The position numbers were made by a program, and so were the translations under genes. Under the pieces are notes generated by a model. It did not search any database. It was not told the origin of the DNA and was given only the letters and a program-made list of their open reading frames with translations. A DNA stretch of 64,000 nucleotides from positions 1-64,000 of the forward strand of contig JAKISG010000005.1 of NCBI GenBank assembly GCA_021648755.1, written 5' to 3'. This DNA is from Flavobacteriaceae bacterium. GTDB taxonomy: Bacteria; Bacteroidota; Bacteroidia; Flavobacteriales; Flavobacteriaceae. Positions 8,152 through 16,304 of this stretch are shown here, one piece after another (the first letter of the stretch is position 1; every line of letters begins with the position of its first letter).

Positions 8152-8838
8152 TTATTTATTTTTTGTTAATTCGTCACTTATGATTATACCATCTTTTAGA
8201 CGTACAATACGCTGTGTTTGAGCGGCAATTTCTTCTTCATGGGTGATCACAAAAACGGTCATACCTTCCTTATTTATCTCTTTTAATAAATTCATTACTG
8301 AATCTGATGTTACGGAGTCTAATGCTCCTGTTGGTTCATCAGCTAAAATAACTTTGGGTTTTGCAACTAATGCTCTTGCAATAGCAACTCGTTGTTTTTG
8401 ACCTCCAGATAATTCATTTGGGTGATGACTAGCCCAATCTTTTAACCCCACTTTTTCTAAATACTCTAAAGCTATTTTTTGACGTTCTTTTCTTTTAACA
8501 CCTTGATAGTACAGTGGTAGTGCAACATTTTCTAATGCTGTTTTATACGATATTAAATTAAAGGACTGAAACACAAACCCTAAAAACTTGTTACGTAAAA
8601 CTGCTGCTTTACTTTCATTTAATTTTTGAATTTTTTGTCCATTTAAAAAATAATTACCCTCGTCATGGTGATCTAATAAACCAACGATATTTAATAAGGT
8701 AGATTTTCCTGAACCTGACGAGCCCATAATCGAAACAAATTCGCCTTCTTTTATATGTAAATCAATTCCTTTTAATACATGTAAAAAATCTTTTTTACCT
8801 ATTGGATACGATTTATGTAATTTTTCAAATTTTATCAT
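8152..8838 (-). CDS. ABC transporter ATP-binding protein (MacB/LolD type)
   Basis: This is the 228-residue nucleotide-binding subunit. Walker A is GSSGSGKS (39-46), the Q-loop is FQSFNL (Gln91), the signature is LSGGQ (143-147), Walker B is VILADE (163-168), the D-loop is GALD, and the switch His is at 200. The sequence family is the LolD/MacB type-VII group, which fits the two FtsX-domain permeases encoded immediately downstream. It is the first gene of the four-gene leftward operon, with a TATTTTTG box about 45 bp upstream. Confidence 0.94.
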   Translation of the reverse strand: MIKFEKLHKSYPIGKKDFLHVLKGIDLHIKEGEFVSIMGSSGSGKSTLLNIVGLLDHHDEGNYFLNGQKIQKLNESKAAVLRNKFLGFVFQSFNLISYKTALENVALPLYYQGVKRKERQKIALEYLEKVGLKDWASHHPNELSGGQKQRVAIARALVAKPKVILADEPTGALDSVTSDSVMNLLKEINKEGMTVFVITHEEEIAAQTQRIVRLKDGIIISDELTKNK

Positions 8839-8882
8839 CTTATTATACTTTACATTTTATGTAAATTTGCATTAACGAATAA

Positions 8883-8890
8883 CAAAAATA
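8883..8890 (-). promoter_or_regulatory. TAnnTTTG promoter element (ABC export operon)
   Basis: The minus strand reads TATTTTTG, 44 bp before the ATPase start. It is the best candidate promoter for the four-gene operon, though no -33 TTTG is evident. Confidence 0.45.
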
Positions 8891-9202
8891 AACCTATCGT
8901 ACTATTTGATAATGTCTGTTCAATTTATAAAAAGATAAAAAGAACAAATTTCTATTTACATCTTTTCAATCAGACGCAACAAAAAAATTTTGTTACATAA
9001 AAATAGTGAAAAAATAATTAATAGCGAATTAAATGCTATCTTAATTTGAGTTTGGACAAAAAAAATTGTATGATGCTAAAAAGAATATTTAGATCGGTTT
9101 CTATGAAGAATATTTTTTATAATATCATTTTCCTTAAACATCTTTATAACTTGCAAGCTTTTGTTACGAAAAGGTTTAAATTGTAGTGTTATAAGAATCT
9201 AA

Positions 9203-9233
9203 AAAACCTTACGAAAATATATCGTAAGGTTTT
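9203..9233 (-). terminator. Bidirectional-looking rho-independent terminator of the T9SS cargo gene
   Basis: AAAACCTTACGA (9203-9214) and TCGTAAGGTTTT (9222-9233) form a perfect 12-bp stem with a 7-nt loop. T-rich tracts follow on both strands. It lies 21 bp beyond the stop codon of the leftward gene at 9255, which it should serve. Confidence 0.85.
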
Positions 9234-9254
9234 ATTTTTTAAAAAAATAAAAAT

Positions 9255-10145
9255 TTATTTTTTAATTAATTTTTTTACTGTTTTACCGTTATCTGAATTT
9301 AATTCAACAAAATACATACCAGATGACAAGTTAGTAACACTAATCATTTTTTCGCCAATTAAATTATTTAAATCATGCTGTGCAATTAAACGACCATTAA
9401 CATCATATATAGATGCTGTATTTAATGCAATTGCGCTACGGTTATTAACTGTAAATTCTTGATCTACAGTAGTTGGATATACACTTACTGAAGATGATAA
9501 AATACTGTCATCTACTGAAGCAGAAACTTCAGCTTCAACTTTAATATTATCTATAACAACTCCATATCTATCATTTGAGTCATTATTAAATGCTAAATAA
9601 ACAATGTCTCCTGCATATGCGCTTAAATCAACTGTGTGTGTAGTAGGAGTTGCATTACTTTCAAGAGATACATCTAATAAATCTGTTGTGAAATCTGCCA
9701 TAGCATCTCCTGTATTAGATATTTTTACAACATAATCTTCAGAAAAAGAAGGGTTTCCTGCAATAGAAACAGCATCCCATTTTAACTCAATTAAACCAGA
9801 TGCATTTGTTAAATCAATAGCTGGAGAAATTGCCCAATCATCAGATTGACCTATAGGCGCATACCAAGAATGTGAACCAATAACATTTCCAGAAATATTT
9901 AATTGATCAAAACCATCAACTGTTATATTTGGTTCAACTTGATCAATAAAATTTAATAAAGCCCAACCCTGAGTGTTAACTGCTTGAGAAAATTCATTTT
10001 CATGAGGTACTTGACCATCAACATCAATAGTAGTCCATGCATCAAAACCTAAGCCAGAACCATCAAAGTCATCTTCAAAAACTGTAACTTGTGCTGTTAA
10101 AGAAATAGTTGCAAAAGCAACAAATAAAAGTAATAATTTTTTCAT
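9255..10145 (-). CDS. Secreted choice-of-anchor J domain protein with T9SS type A sorting domain
   Basis: I place the start at the ATG of MKKLLLLFVAFATISLTAQ, 16 codons inside the longest open frame, because this gives a classic signal peptide and puts a TATATTTG promoter box 37 bp upstream. The mature part (about residues 20-215) has the choice-of-anchor J (cleaved adhesin) jelly-roll pattern: FEDDFDG at its start, DDWAISPAIDL in the middle and VVIDNIKVE at its end. The last 75 residues form a type IX secretion type A domain (SVYPTTVDQEFTV, IYDVNGRLI, LSSGMYFVEL, TVKKLIKK). The protein is expected to be exported through T9SS to the surface or medium, perhaps as an adhesin or carbohydrate-binding protein. 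No catalytic domain is visible. Confidence 0.88.
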   Translation of the reverse strand: MKKLLLLFVAFATISLTAQVTVFEDDFDGSGLGFDAWTTIDVDGQVPHENEFSQAVNTQGWALLNFIDQVEPNITVDGFDQLNISGNVIGSHSWYAPIGQSDDWAISPAIDLTNASGLIELKWDAVSIAGNPSFSEDYVVKISNTGDAMADFTTDLLDVSLESNATPTTHTVDLSAYAGDIVYLAFNNDSNDRYGVVIDNIKVEAEVSASVDDSILSSSVSVYPTTVDQEFTVNNRSAIALNTASIYDVNGRLIAQHDLNNLIGEKMISVTNLSSGMYFVELNSDNGKTVKKLIKK

Positions 10146-10182
10146 AATGTAAAATTTTAAAGTTAATATATAGTTTAAAACA

Positions 10183-10190
10183 CAAATATA
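10183..10190 (-). promoter_or_regulatory. TAnnTTTG promoter element (T9SS cargo gene)
   Basis: The minus strand reads TATATTTG, 37 bp upstream of the chosen ATG at 10145. It lies inside the longer open frame, which supports the shorter start. Confidence 0.55.
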
Positions 10191-10323
10191 CAATATTATT
10201 TTAAATCTTAAAAATAATTTTTTAGGTTTTTTTAGAGTTTAAAATTTTATCGTAAGAATTTATACTGTTTTTAACAGTTCGCTTTTACACCATACTAAAT
10301 TTTAGTTTTATAACTCATATGAA

Positions 10324-11652
10324 CTATATATCTCCTTTATAAGAATCATCCCAATTTTTTATGTGTGGTTTTCCTAATTTTCCTAAAGATTTTGCTACAA
10401 TCATTGCAACTGTTGCATCACCAGTAACATTTACAGCAGTTCTACACATATCTAAAGGCCTATCTACAGCAAAGATAAGAGCCAAAGCAATGGGCAACAT
10501 ATCTGACGGAAAACCGATGGCATCTAAAACAATAACTAACATTACCATACCTGCACCTGGCACTGCAGCAGAACCAATAGAGGCTAATAATGCGGTTACA
10601 ATAATAATTAATTGATTGCTGAATACCAAGCCTTCTGGCCACAAAACTTGCATACAAAAAACCGCAGCAACTGCTTGGTATAAACTTGTTCCGTCCATAT
10701 TTATAGTTGCTCCAACTGGTAATACGAAACTACTTACTTCTTTATCTACACCTATATGTTCTTCTACACGCTCCATTGTGACAGGTAGAGTTGCAGCACT
10801 AGAACTTGTAGAAAAGGCTAATAATTGTGCTGGAGAAATTTGTTTTAAAAACCAAAAAGGGGATCTTTTTGTATAAATTGAAACCAAACTAAGGTAAAAT
10901 ATAATCATTAATAGTAGACCTACAACCACCACCAATGCATATTTTAATAACGCTAGTAAAATACTGGCATCTTCGGAATTAACAATTACTGTTGCCAATA
11001 AGGCAAAGACAGCATAGGGTGCGGTTAGCATAATTAAATCGACCATTTTTAAGACTACTTCATTTAAAGAATCAAAAAAATCTTTAAGTGGTTTTGCTAG
11101 TTTTTCTTCAATTAACAATAAACTAATCCCTATTAAAATAGTAAAGAAAATGACCTGTAACATTAATTTATTTTCGCTCATTGCTTTAAAAGCATTATCG
11201 GGTACCATATCTACAATAAACTGTAAATTACTTTTTTTCTTACTTTCTTTAAAAGTAGCCATTTTTTCATTAATACTTTCATTGTCAGCATATTTATTTT
11301 TTAATTTAATAATAGTTTCTTGCGATATACCTTTACCTGGTTTTATGGTGTTTACTAAACTTAAACCAATTGTAATTGCAAAAACTGTAGTCGTTACATA
11401 AACCAAAACAGTTCTTAATCCCATTTTTCTAAACTTAGAAATATCTTTTAAATCCGAAATTCCTTTTATTAATGAGGCAACAATTAATGGTACGGCAATT
11501 AATTTTAGCATTTTCACAAAAATAGTTCCTAAAGGTGTTATCCAATGAAACATAAAGTCATTTCCTCCAACCCAATTATTCATTAAAACTCCAAAAAGGA
11601 TACCTGAAACCATGCCTATTAATATTTGCCAATGTAATGCTAAATTCTTCAT
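10324..11652 (-). CDS. Dicarboxylate/amino acid:cation symporter (DAACS family)
   Basis: This 442-residue inner-membrane transporter has the GltP/DctA fold. Diagnostic motifs are the first hairpin serine-rich AFSTSSSAATLPVTMERV, GATINMDGTSLYQA (the NMDGT cation site in TM7), the second hairpin SIGSAAVPGAGMVML, and DRPLDMCRTAVNVTGDATV in TM8. The Arg in CRTAVNVTGD suggests dicarboxylate or acidic amino acid substrates; Na+ or H+ coupling cannot be decided from sequence. A charged, less conserved loop between TM3 and TM4 (about residues 105-150) is larger than in GltP. It is a single-gene unit. Confidence 0.92.
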   Translation of the reverse strand: MKNLALHWQILIGMVSGILFGVLMNNWVGGNDFMFHWITPLGTIFVKMLKLIAVPLIVASLIKGISDLKDISKFRKMGLRTVLVYVTTTVFAITIGLSLVNTIKPGKGISQETIIKLKNKYADNESINEKMATFKESKKKSNLQFIVDMVPDNAFKAMSENKLMLQVIFFTILIGISLLLIEEKLAKPLKDFFDSLNEVVLKMVDLIMLTAPYAVFALLATVIVNSEDASILLALLKYALVVVVGLLLMIIFYLSLVSIYTKRSPFWFLKQISPAQLLAFSTSSSAATLPVTMERVEEHIGVDKEVSSFVLPVGATINMDGTSLYQAVAAVFCMQVLWPEGLVFSNQLIIIVTALLASIGSAAVPGAGMVMLVIVLDAIGFPSDMLPIALALIFAVDRPLDMCRTAVNVTGDATVAMIVAKSLGKLGKPHIKNWDDSYKGDI

Positions 11653-11787
11653 ATAAAATAAGTGTGTTTTTAAAAATGGAAAGATATAAAAATTAAAAGT
11701 TATATAAAATTTTCTTCTATCTAAATTTTGAGGGTTTTATAATTAAATGTAAATTGCACTTTATTAATTATTTAAAAACATAAAAAA

Positions 11788-12420
11788 ATGGGAATATTAG
11801 ATTTATTAGGAGGACCGATGGGAAAAATGCTTATAAATGGGGCAAGTAAACAATTAGGCTTAGGCAAAAGTAAAACACAAAACGCATTAAGCGCTGCAAT
11901 GCCCCTTATTCTAGGTGCAATGAAAAATAATGCTTCTACAACCGAAGGTGCAACAGGCTTATTAAGTGCTCTTAATAATAACAAGCATGATGGTGGTATT
12001 ATGGATAAATTAGGAGGTATTTTAGGTGGTAACTCTATTGATAAAGATGTAATGGATGATGGTGCTGGTATTTTAGGTCATGTGTTTGGTGGTAAAGAAC
12101 AAAATGTTGCTAGTGCTGTTAGTAAGTCAAGCGGTATTGATTTAGGTAGTGCAATGAATATTTTAAAAGTTGCTGGACCATTTTTAATGGGTGCTTTAGG
12201 TAAACAATCTCGTGCTCAAGGTGTTTCTGACCAAAGCGGGTTAGGAAGTATGCTTGGCGGAATGCTTGGTGGTGGACAAAAAAAGCAACAAAGTTTGGTT
12301 AATAGACTTTTAGATGCCGATGGTGATGGTAGTATTATTGATGATGTTGCTGGAATGCTGATGGGCGGAAAAAAGAAACGCGGGCTAGGTGGTGTTTTAA
12401 GAGGTCTTTTTAGTAAATAG
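11788..12420 (+). CDS. DUF937 domain protein
   Basis: The 210-residue protein is rich in Gly, Leu and Ala. It has the DUF937 pattern (MGILDLLGGPMGKMLI, LSAAMPLILGAMKNNA, VASAVSKSSGIDLGSAMNIL, VAGPFLMGALGKQ). Near the C-terminus is DADGDGSIIDDVAGML, a loop with the Asp spacing of an EF-hand or dockerin calcium site, followed by a basic Lys/Arg/Gly tail. There is no signal peptide. YidB-like relatives exist in proteobacteria, but no function is assigned to the family. It is monocistronic with a strong terminator. Confidence 0.8.
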   Translation: MGILDLLGGPMGKMLINGASKQLGLGKSKTQNALSAAMPLILGAMKNNASTTEGATGLLSALNNNKHDGGIMDKLGGILGGNSIDKDVMDDGAGILGHVFGGKEQNVASAVSKSSGIDLGSAMNILKVAGPFLMGALGKQSRAQGVSDQSGLGSMLGGMLGGGQKKQQSLVNRLLDADGDGSIIDDVAGMLMGGKKKRGLGGVLRGLFSK

Positions 12421-12427
12421 ATTATTG

Positions 12428-12478
12428 AAAGAATGCCATTTTTGTCTATAAAAACGATGAGTCAAATGGCATTCTTTT
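12428..12478 (+). terminator. Rho-independent terminator of the DUF937 gene
   Basis: AAAGAATGCCATTT (12428-12441) pairs over 14 bp with AAATGGCATTCTTT (12464-12477), with a 22-nt loop and a T-rich tail. It starts 8 bp after the stop codon. Confidence 0.85.
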
Positions 12479-12527
12479 ATTGTTGTTTTTTATTCTTTTG
12501 TCGATATTTTTAAACTCAAAGTTCAGT

Positions 12528-12535
12528 TATCTTTG
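12528..12535 (+). promoter_or_regulatory. TAnnTTTG promoter element (DUF6787 gene), near-leaderless
   Basis: TATCTTTG ends only 6 bp before the ATG at 12542. Transcription from this box would start at or within a few bases of the start codon, giving a nearly leaderless mRNA. Confidence 0.5.
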
Positions 12536-12541
12536 TAGCAG

Positions 12542-12844
12542 ATGAATAAATTAAAAAAACATTGGGGAATTAATTCAAACACACAAGCAGTTATCATCTT
12601 GCTTGTCTTTGCAGTTAATGGCACTTTATCTGCATTATTAAGTCGTTTTTTATTAAAAACGTTGCAAGTAAATAAAGCTAATTTTTCTAATCTCATTTAC
12701 TATATTTTTTCTTTTCTATTCTTAACTTTAGTTTATTTTTTATTACTATCTATTACAAGTAGAGTTTTTGGTCAAGGTGATTTTTTTAGAAATTTTGCTA
12801 AAAAATCACTAAAGCATGTTGGCTTACATCATTTTATTCTTTAA
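12542..12844 (+). CDS. DUF6787-family membrane protein
   Basis: The 100-residue protein carries a conserved N-terminal motif, LKKHWGINSN, two membrane helices (about 16-40 and 48-72), and a C-terminal FGQGDFFRNFAKKSLKHVG segment. This layout is typical of a small family restricted to Bacteroidota and annotated DUF6787. It presumably sits in the inner membrane with both ends cytoplasmic. Its function is unknown. Confidence 0.75.
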   Translation: MNKLKKHWGINSNTQAVIILLVFAVNGTLSALLSRFLLKTLQVNKANFSNLIYYIFSFLFLTLVYFLLLSITSRVFGQGDFFRNFAKKSLKHVGLHHFIL

Positions 12845-12963
12845 ACTTAAATTCGCAAGAGTATTTTTTGATATCATCTAATATGAAAGCAAAATAATTA
12901 TTTTTCTTTCAATACTTAAAAATTTTTAACAAGTTAATTAACTATTGTAGTTATTAATTTACC

Positions 12964-12971
12964 TACCTTTG
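12964..12971 (+). promoter_or_regulatory. TAnnTTTG promoter element (Cys-rich small protein and GT2)
   Basis: TACCTTTG lies 17 bp upstream of the ATG at 12989. It probably drives that gene and the glycosyltransferase 3 bp downstream of it. Confidence 0.5.
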
Positions 12972-12988
12972 TACTAAATTTTTTAAAA

Positions 12989-13192
12989 ATGTTTAAACTT
13001 ATATTACTTTCTACTGTTTTATTAGGTATTGGCGTATTAGGCATTGCCCTAAAAATTTGGGCAACAAAAGACGGGAAATTTGACGGTACTTGCGCAGGTA
13101 AAAATATACGAATGAAACAAGAAGGTATTATCTGTGGTTGCGGAAAACAAGAGAGTTGTTCTACAAACCTTGATTCTAAAATAACTGCCTAA
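12989..13192 (+). CDS. Small membrane-anchored Cys-rich protein (NqrM-like pattern)
   Basis: The 67-residue protein has one N-terminal hydrophobic helix (3-25) and then a domain with four cysteines in the pattern GTCAG-x9-CGCGKQESC. This size and layout recall NqrM (DUF539), which is needed for maturation of Na+-NQR, and flavobacterial proteins annotated 'membrane or secreted protein'. Cys spacing differs from proteobacterial NqrM, and no nqr gene is near, so the link is tentative. The stop is 3 bp before the TTG start of the GT2 gene, suggesting cotranscription. Confidence 0.65.
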   Translation: MFKLILLSTVLLGIGVLGIALKIWATKDGKFDGTCAGKNIRMKQEGIICGCGKQESCSTNLDSKITA

Positions 13193-13195
13193 AAT

Positions 13196-14290
13196 TTGTT
13201 TGAATTTTTATACACTACATTTGTTGTTACCATAGTTATTCAACTTGCATATTATAGCATCCTTTTTAGTAAATTTTCCTTTTTAAGTACACCTAAAATA
13301 AATTATAAAAACCTACCTGTTTCTATAATTATTTGTGCAAAAAATGAAGCTAAAAACCTAAAACAAAACTTAACATGTATTTGTAAACAAATTTATACAA
13401 ATTTTGAATTAATTTTAGTAAACGACCATTCTACAGACGATACACTAAATGTATTTAAAAAATTTAAAAAGCAATATCAAAATATTACTATTTTAGATTT
13501 ACAAAATTCAAAAAGCAATAAAAAAAATGCTTTAGCCAAAGGAATCGAAAAAGCAAAATATAACCATTTATTATTAACCGATGCAGATTGTAGCCCAAAT
13601 TCAAAAAACTGGATTAGTGAAATGACTGCTCAATTTAATAAAAAAAAATCGATTATATTAGGCTATGGCGCCTATCAAAAAATAAATAAATCATGGTTAA
13701 ATAAATTAATTAGATTTGAAACCTTATTAACTGCAATACAATATTTTTCGTATGCTAAAATAGGATTACCATACATGGGTGTTGGTAGAAATATTACCTA
13801 CACAGTAGTTAATTTTAACAAAGTAAATGGGTTTAATAAACATAGAGATATAAAATCTGGTGATGATGATTTATTTATTAATGAAATAGCAAATAGTGCT
13901 AATACTGCAATTTGCTTCACAAAAAGTAGTTTTACAATTTCAAAACCACATACCAATTTAAAAAAATGGCTACATCAAAAAAGGAGACATATAACTACTG
14001 CAAATAATTACAAATTAAAACACCAATTTTTATTAGGGTTATTTTTTATCAGTCAGTTTTTATTTTGGTTTTTAGCAATATTTTTACTAATTTCTAGTTT
14101 TAAAGTTAAAATAATCTTGGTTTTGGTTTTTATACGTATTAGTTTTCAGTATTTAATTTTTACAAGTGCCGCAAAAAAATTACACGAAAAAGATCTAATT
14201 CTTTTCACCCCCATTTTAGAACTGTTTTTGATTATTATTCAAATGTATATATTTATCCAAAATTTAGTTCGAAAACCAGTAGATTGGTAA
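13196..14290 (+). CDS. Family 2 glycosyltransferase, membrane-anchored
   Basis: The 364-residue protein begins at TTG; no ATG exists before residue 140, and the first GT2 strand comes at about 40. The GT-A domain shows PVSIIICAKNEAKNLKQNL, VNDHSTDDT, the nucleotide-sugar/metal DxD in LLLTDADC, and a later GDDDLFINEIA (the ED-type catalytic region). Membrane helices lie at the N-terminus (3-25) and in a C-terminal pair or trio (about 280-350). It would transfer a sugar from an activated donor on the cytoplasmic face; donor and acceptor are unknown. It lies outside the main glycan locus. Confidence 0.85.
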   Translation: MFEFLYTTFVVTIVIQLAYYSILFSKFSFLSTPKINYKNLPVSIIICAKNEAKNLKQNLTCICKQIYTNFELILVNDHSTDDTLNVFKKFKKQYQNITILDLQNSKSNKKNALAKGIEKAKYNHLLLTDADCSPNSKNWISEMTAQFNKKKSIILGYGAYQKINKSWLNKLIRFETLLTAIQYFSYAKIGLPYMGVGRNITYTVVNFNKVNGFNKHRDIKSGDDDLFINEIANSANTAICFTKSSFTISKPHTNLKKWLHQKRRHITTANNYKLKHQFLLGLFFISQFLFWFLAIFLLISSFKVKIILVLVFIRISFQYLIFTSAAKKLHEKDLILFTPILELFLIIIQMYIFIQNLVRKPVDW

Positions 14291-14335
14291 TAATTTTACA
14301 AAAAATCACTATAGTCAAGGTATAATCTCTAATTA

Positions 14336-14899
14336 ATGTCAAAAGAAGAGTTACAAAATAATATAATAAAAGCAAGAACTGGTAATCAAAATGCATATAA
14401 ATATTTACTAAATGCATTTTGGGTATCTGTCTATAATTTTTTATTAAATAAAACAAAAAATGAAGATGAAGCCGAAGACATTACTATCAAAACTTTTGCA
14501 AAAGCATTTGATAAACTAACTATTTATAACGAAGGGTATGCTTTTAAAACTTGGTTAATTACGATATCAAAAAATATATATATTGATCATTTAAGACAAC
14601 AAAAAGCAGAAACAATTTCCATTCACAAAGACGATAACTCTATTTTTGATATTCAAGACAGTACACCATCTATAGAGGACAAAATAATAACAGCACAAAA
14701 TTTAACCCAATTACTATCGTACATAAAAAAATTAAAGCCCCATTATCAAGAAATAATACAATTACGTTATTTTCAAGAAATGACTTATAAAGAAATTACC
14801 CAAGAATTAAGTGAGCCTATGAATAATGTAAAAGTAAAATTATTAAGAGCTCGAAAACTGTTAGCCGAGATTATACGAAATTCGAATTTTAAAAAATGA
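14336..14899 (+). CDS. RNA polymerase sigma factor, ECF subfamily
   Basis: The 187-residue protein has sigma region 2 (about 25-95: NEDEAEDITIKTFAKAF, then FKTWLITISKNIYIDHLR) and sigma region 4 (about 125-180: YIKKLKPHYQEIIQLRYF, MTYKEITQEL as the first part of the HTH, and VKVKLLRARKLL as the recognition helix). No anti-sigma factor is adjacent. The TGA stop overlaps the ATG of the next gene (ATGA), so the two are translationally coupled. That makes the secreted product downstream a candidate partner or target. Targets are unknown. Confidence 0.92.
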   Translation: MSKEELQNNIIKARTGNQNAYKYLLNAFWVSVYNFLLNKTKNEDEAEDITIKTFAKAFDKLTIYNEGYAFKTWLITISKNIYIDHLRQQKAETISIHKDDNSIFDIQDSTPSIEDKIITAQNLTQLLSYIKKLKPHYQEIIQLRYFQEMTYKEITQELSEPMNNVKVKLLRARKLLAEIIRNSNFKK

Positions 14900-16161
14900 A
14901 AATGAAAAAATATATATTTACAATACTATTTCTATTAGTAATTAAATTAAGTTTTGCCTCGTTTATATTAATTCCGATGGATGATGTTTCTCAAAAAAAC
15001 CATCTAAAAGCGTACGGTATTACCTATTTTTCATTAGAGAAAGGAAATAAAGTAAAATGGCTTCTAAATTATCGTGGCGGTTCTTTTTTATTAGAAGATA
15101 CCGAGATTTTTAGGAATGAATGTATTATTAGAGGTGTTACTCACGAAATAATTTCGGACACAGAAGCACTGAGTATTTTAGAAAAAATTAGTAGTCCGTC
15201 TCAAAATATGGAAGCAGTATTATTAGAAAAAGCACCAAAAATTGCAGTATATTCACCAAAAGACAAAATGCCATGGGACGATGCAGTAACTATGGTTCTA
15301 AATTATGCCGAAATACCATATGATGTAATATATGACGAAGAGGTCTTAAATGATGCATTGGTAAAATACGAATGGTTGCATTTACATCACGAAGACTTTA
15401 CAGGTCAATACGGTAAATTTTATGGTTCATATCGCTCAGCGCCTTGGTATATAGAAAGTAAAAAATATGCTGAAAATTTAGCAAAAAAATTAGGATATAG
15501 TAAAGTCTCTCAAGAAAAATTAAATGTAAGTCTAAAAGTTCGAGATTTTGTTATTGGTGGTGGTTTTATGTTTGCAATGTGTAGTGCCACTGACAGTTTT
15601 GACATCGCATTATCTGCTCAAGGAGTCGATATCTGTGAACCTATGTTCGATGGCGATAGGTCAGAAAACAATTATCAAGCTAAGATAGATTATAGTAAAA
15701 CCTTTGCATTTAAAGACTATATTTTAGAAAGAAATCCTATAATTTATGAATTTTCTACTATTGATATGACTAGAAAACGTAGAATTAAAAAAACTTTAGA
15801 TTATTTTACTTTAATGGAGTATTCTGCAAAATGGGACCCTGTACCAACGATGCTTTGTCAAAACCATACAATGTTAGTAAAAGGCTTTATGGGGCAAACA
15901 ACTTCATTTGACCCAAATACTATAAAGTCTAACGTATTAGTTATGGGTGAATTAAAAACAAATGGCGAAGCAAAATACATACATGGAGTTATAGGTAAAG
16001 GCATGTTTACTTTTTATGGTGGTCATGATCCAGAAGATTATCAACATAGAGTTGGAGACCCAAAAACAGAATTAGACTTACATCCAAACTCTCCTGGTTA
16101 TCGGTTAATTTTAAATAACGTATTATTTCCTGCCGCTAAAAAAAAGAAACAAAAAACTTGA
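14896..16161 (+). CDS. Secreted protein of unknown function (often annotated asparagine synthetase B)
   Basis: The 421-residue protein has a signal peptide (MKMKKYIFTILFLLVIKLSFA); a second Met two codons in is an alternative start. It carries no AsnB-type glutaminase or synthetase motifs, yet relatives in flavobacterial genomes are commonly labelled asparagine synthetase B, which I think is a legacy error. A central part (about 110-240: KIAVYSPKDKMPWDDAV, LHLHHEDFTGQYGKF, GGGFMFAMCSATDSFD) looks like a class I glutamine amidotransferase/ThuA-like fold with a nucleophile-type Cys after GGG. The C-terminal part has FTFYGGHDPEDYQHRVGDP, consistent with that fold. It is likely periplasmic or surface, coupled to the upstream ECF sigma factor. 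Confidence 0.75.
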   Translation: MKMKKYIFTILFLLVIKLSFASFILIPMDDVSQKNHLKAYGITYFSLEKGNKVKWLLNYRGGSFLLEDTEIFRNECIIRGVTHEIISDTEALSILEKISSPSQNMEAVLLEKAPKIAVYSPKDKMPWDDAVTMVLNYAEIPYDVIYDEEVLNDALVKYEWLHLHHEDFTGQYGKFYGSYRSAPWYIESKKYAENLAKKLGYSKVSQEKLNVSLKVRDFVIGGGFMFAMCSATDSFDIALSAQGVDICEPMFDGDRSENNYQAKIDYSKTFAFKDYILERNPIIYEFSTIDMTRKRRIKKTLDYFTLMEYSAKWDPVPTMLCQNHTMLVKGFMGQTTSFDPNTIKSNVLVMGELKTNGEAKYIHGVIGKGMFTFYGGHDPEDYQHRVGDPKTELDLHPNSPGYRLILNNVLFPAAKKKKQKT

Positions 16162-16269
16162 TTTAAAATATGCGCTTTCTTATCAATTTATTTATTTAGA
16201 AGATAGATAACCTTTATTTGATTTAAATGGTTAATAAGAAAAAATTCTGAAAATGATTACGATATTGTA

Positions 16270-16277
16270 TATTTTTG
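16270..16277 (+). promoter_or_regulatory. TAnnTTTG promoter element (lipoprotein gene)
   Basis: TATTTTTG lies 27 bp upstream of the chosen ATG at 16305. It falls inside the longer open frame, supporting the later start. Confidence 0.5.
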
Positions 16278-16304
16278 TATTTTACACTAAAAAAAAAGAT
16301 TAAA

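Larger units (their letters stand above)
8839..9254. other. Intergenic region
   Basis: This region lies between the ABC operon start and the end of the T9SS cargo gene. Apart from the promoter element near 8885 and the terminator at 9203-9233, it holds no ORF or RNA that I can recognise. Confidence 0.4.

Noticed and set aside
14896..16161. Asparagine synthetase B function
   Set aside because: The protein has a signal peptide and lacks both the N-terminal Cys glutaminase and the ATP-pyrophosphatase motif (SGGLDS) of AsnB.
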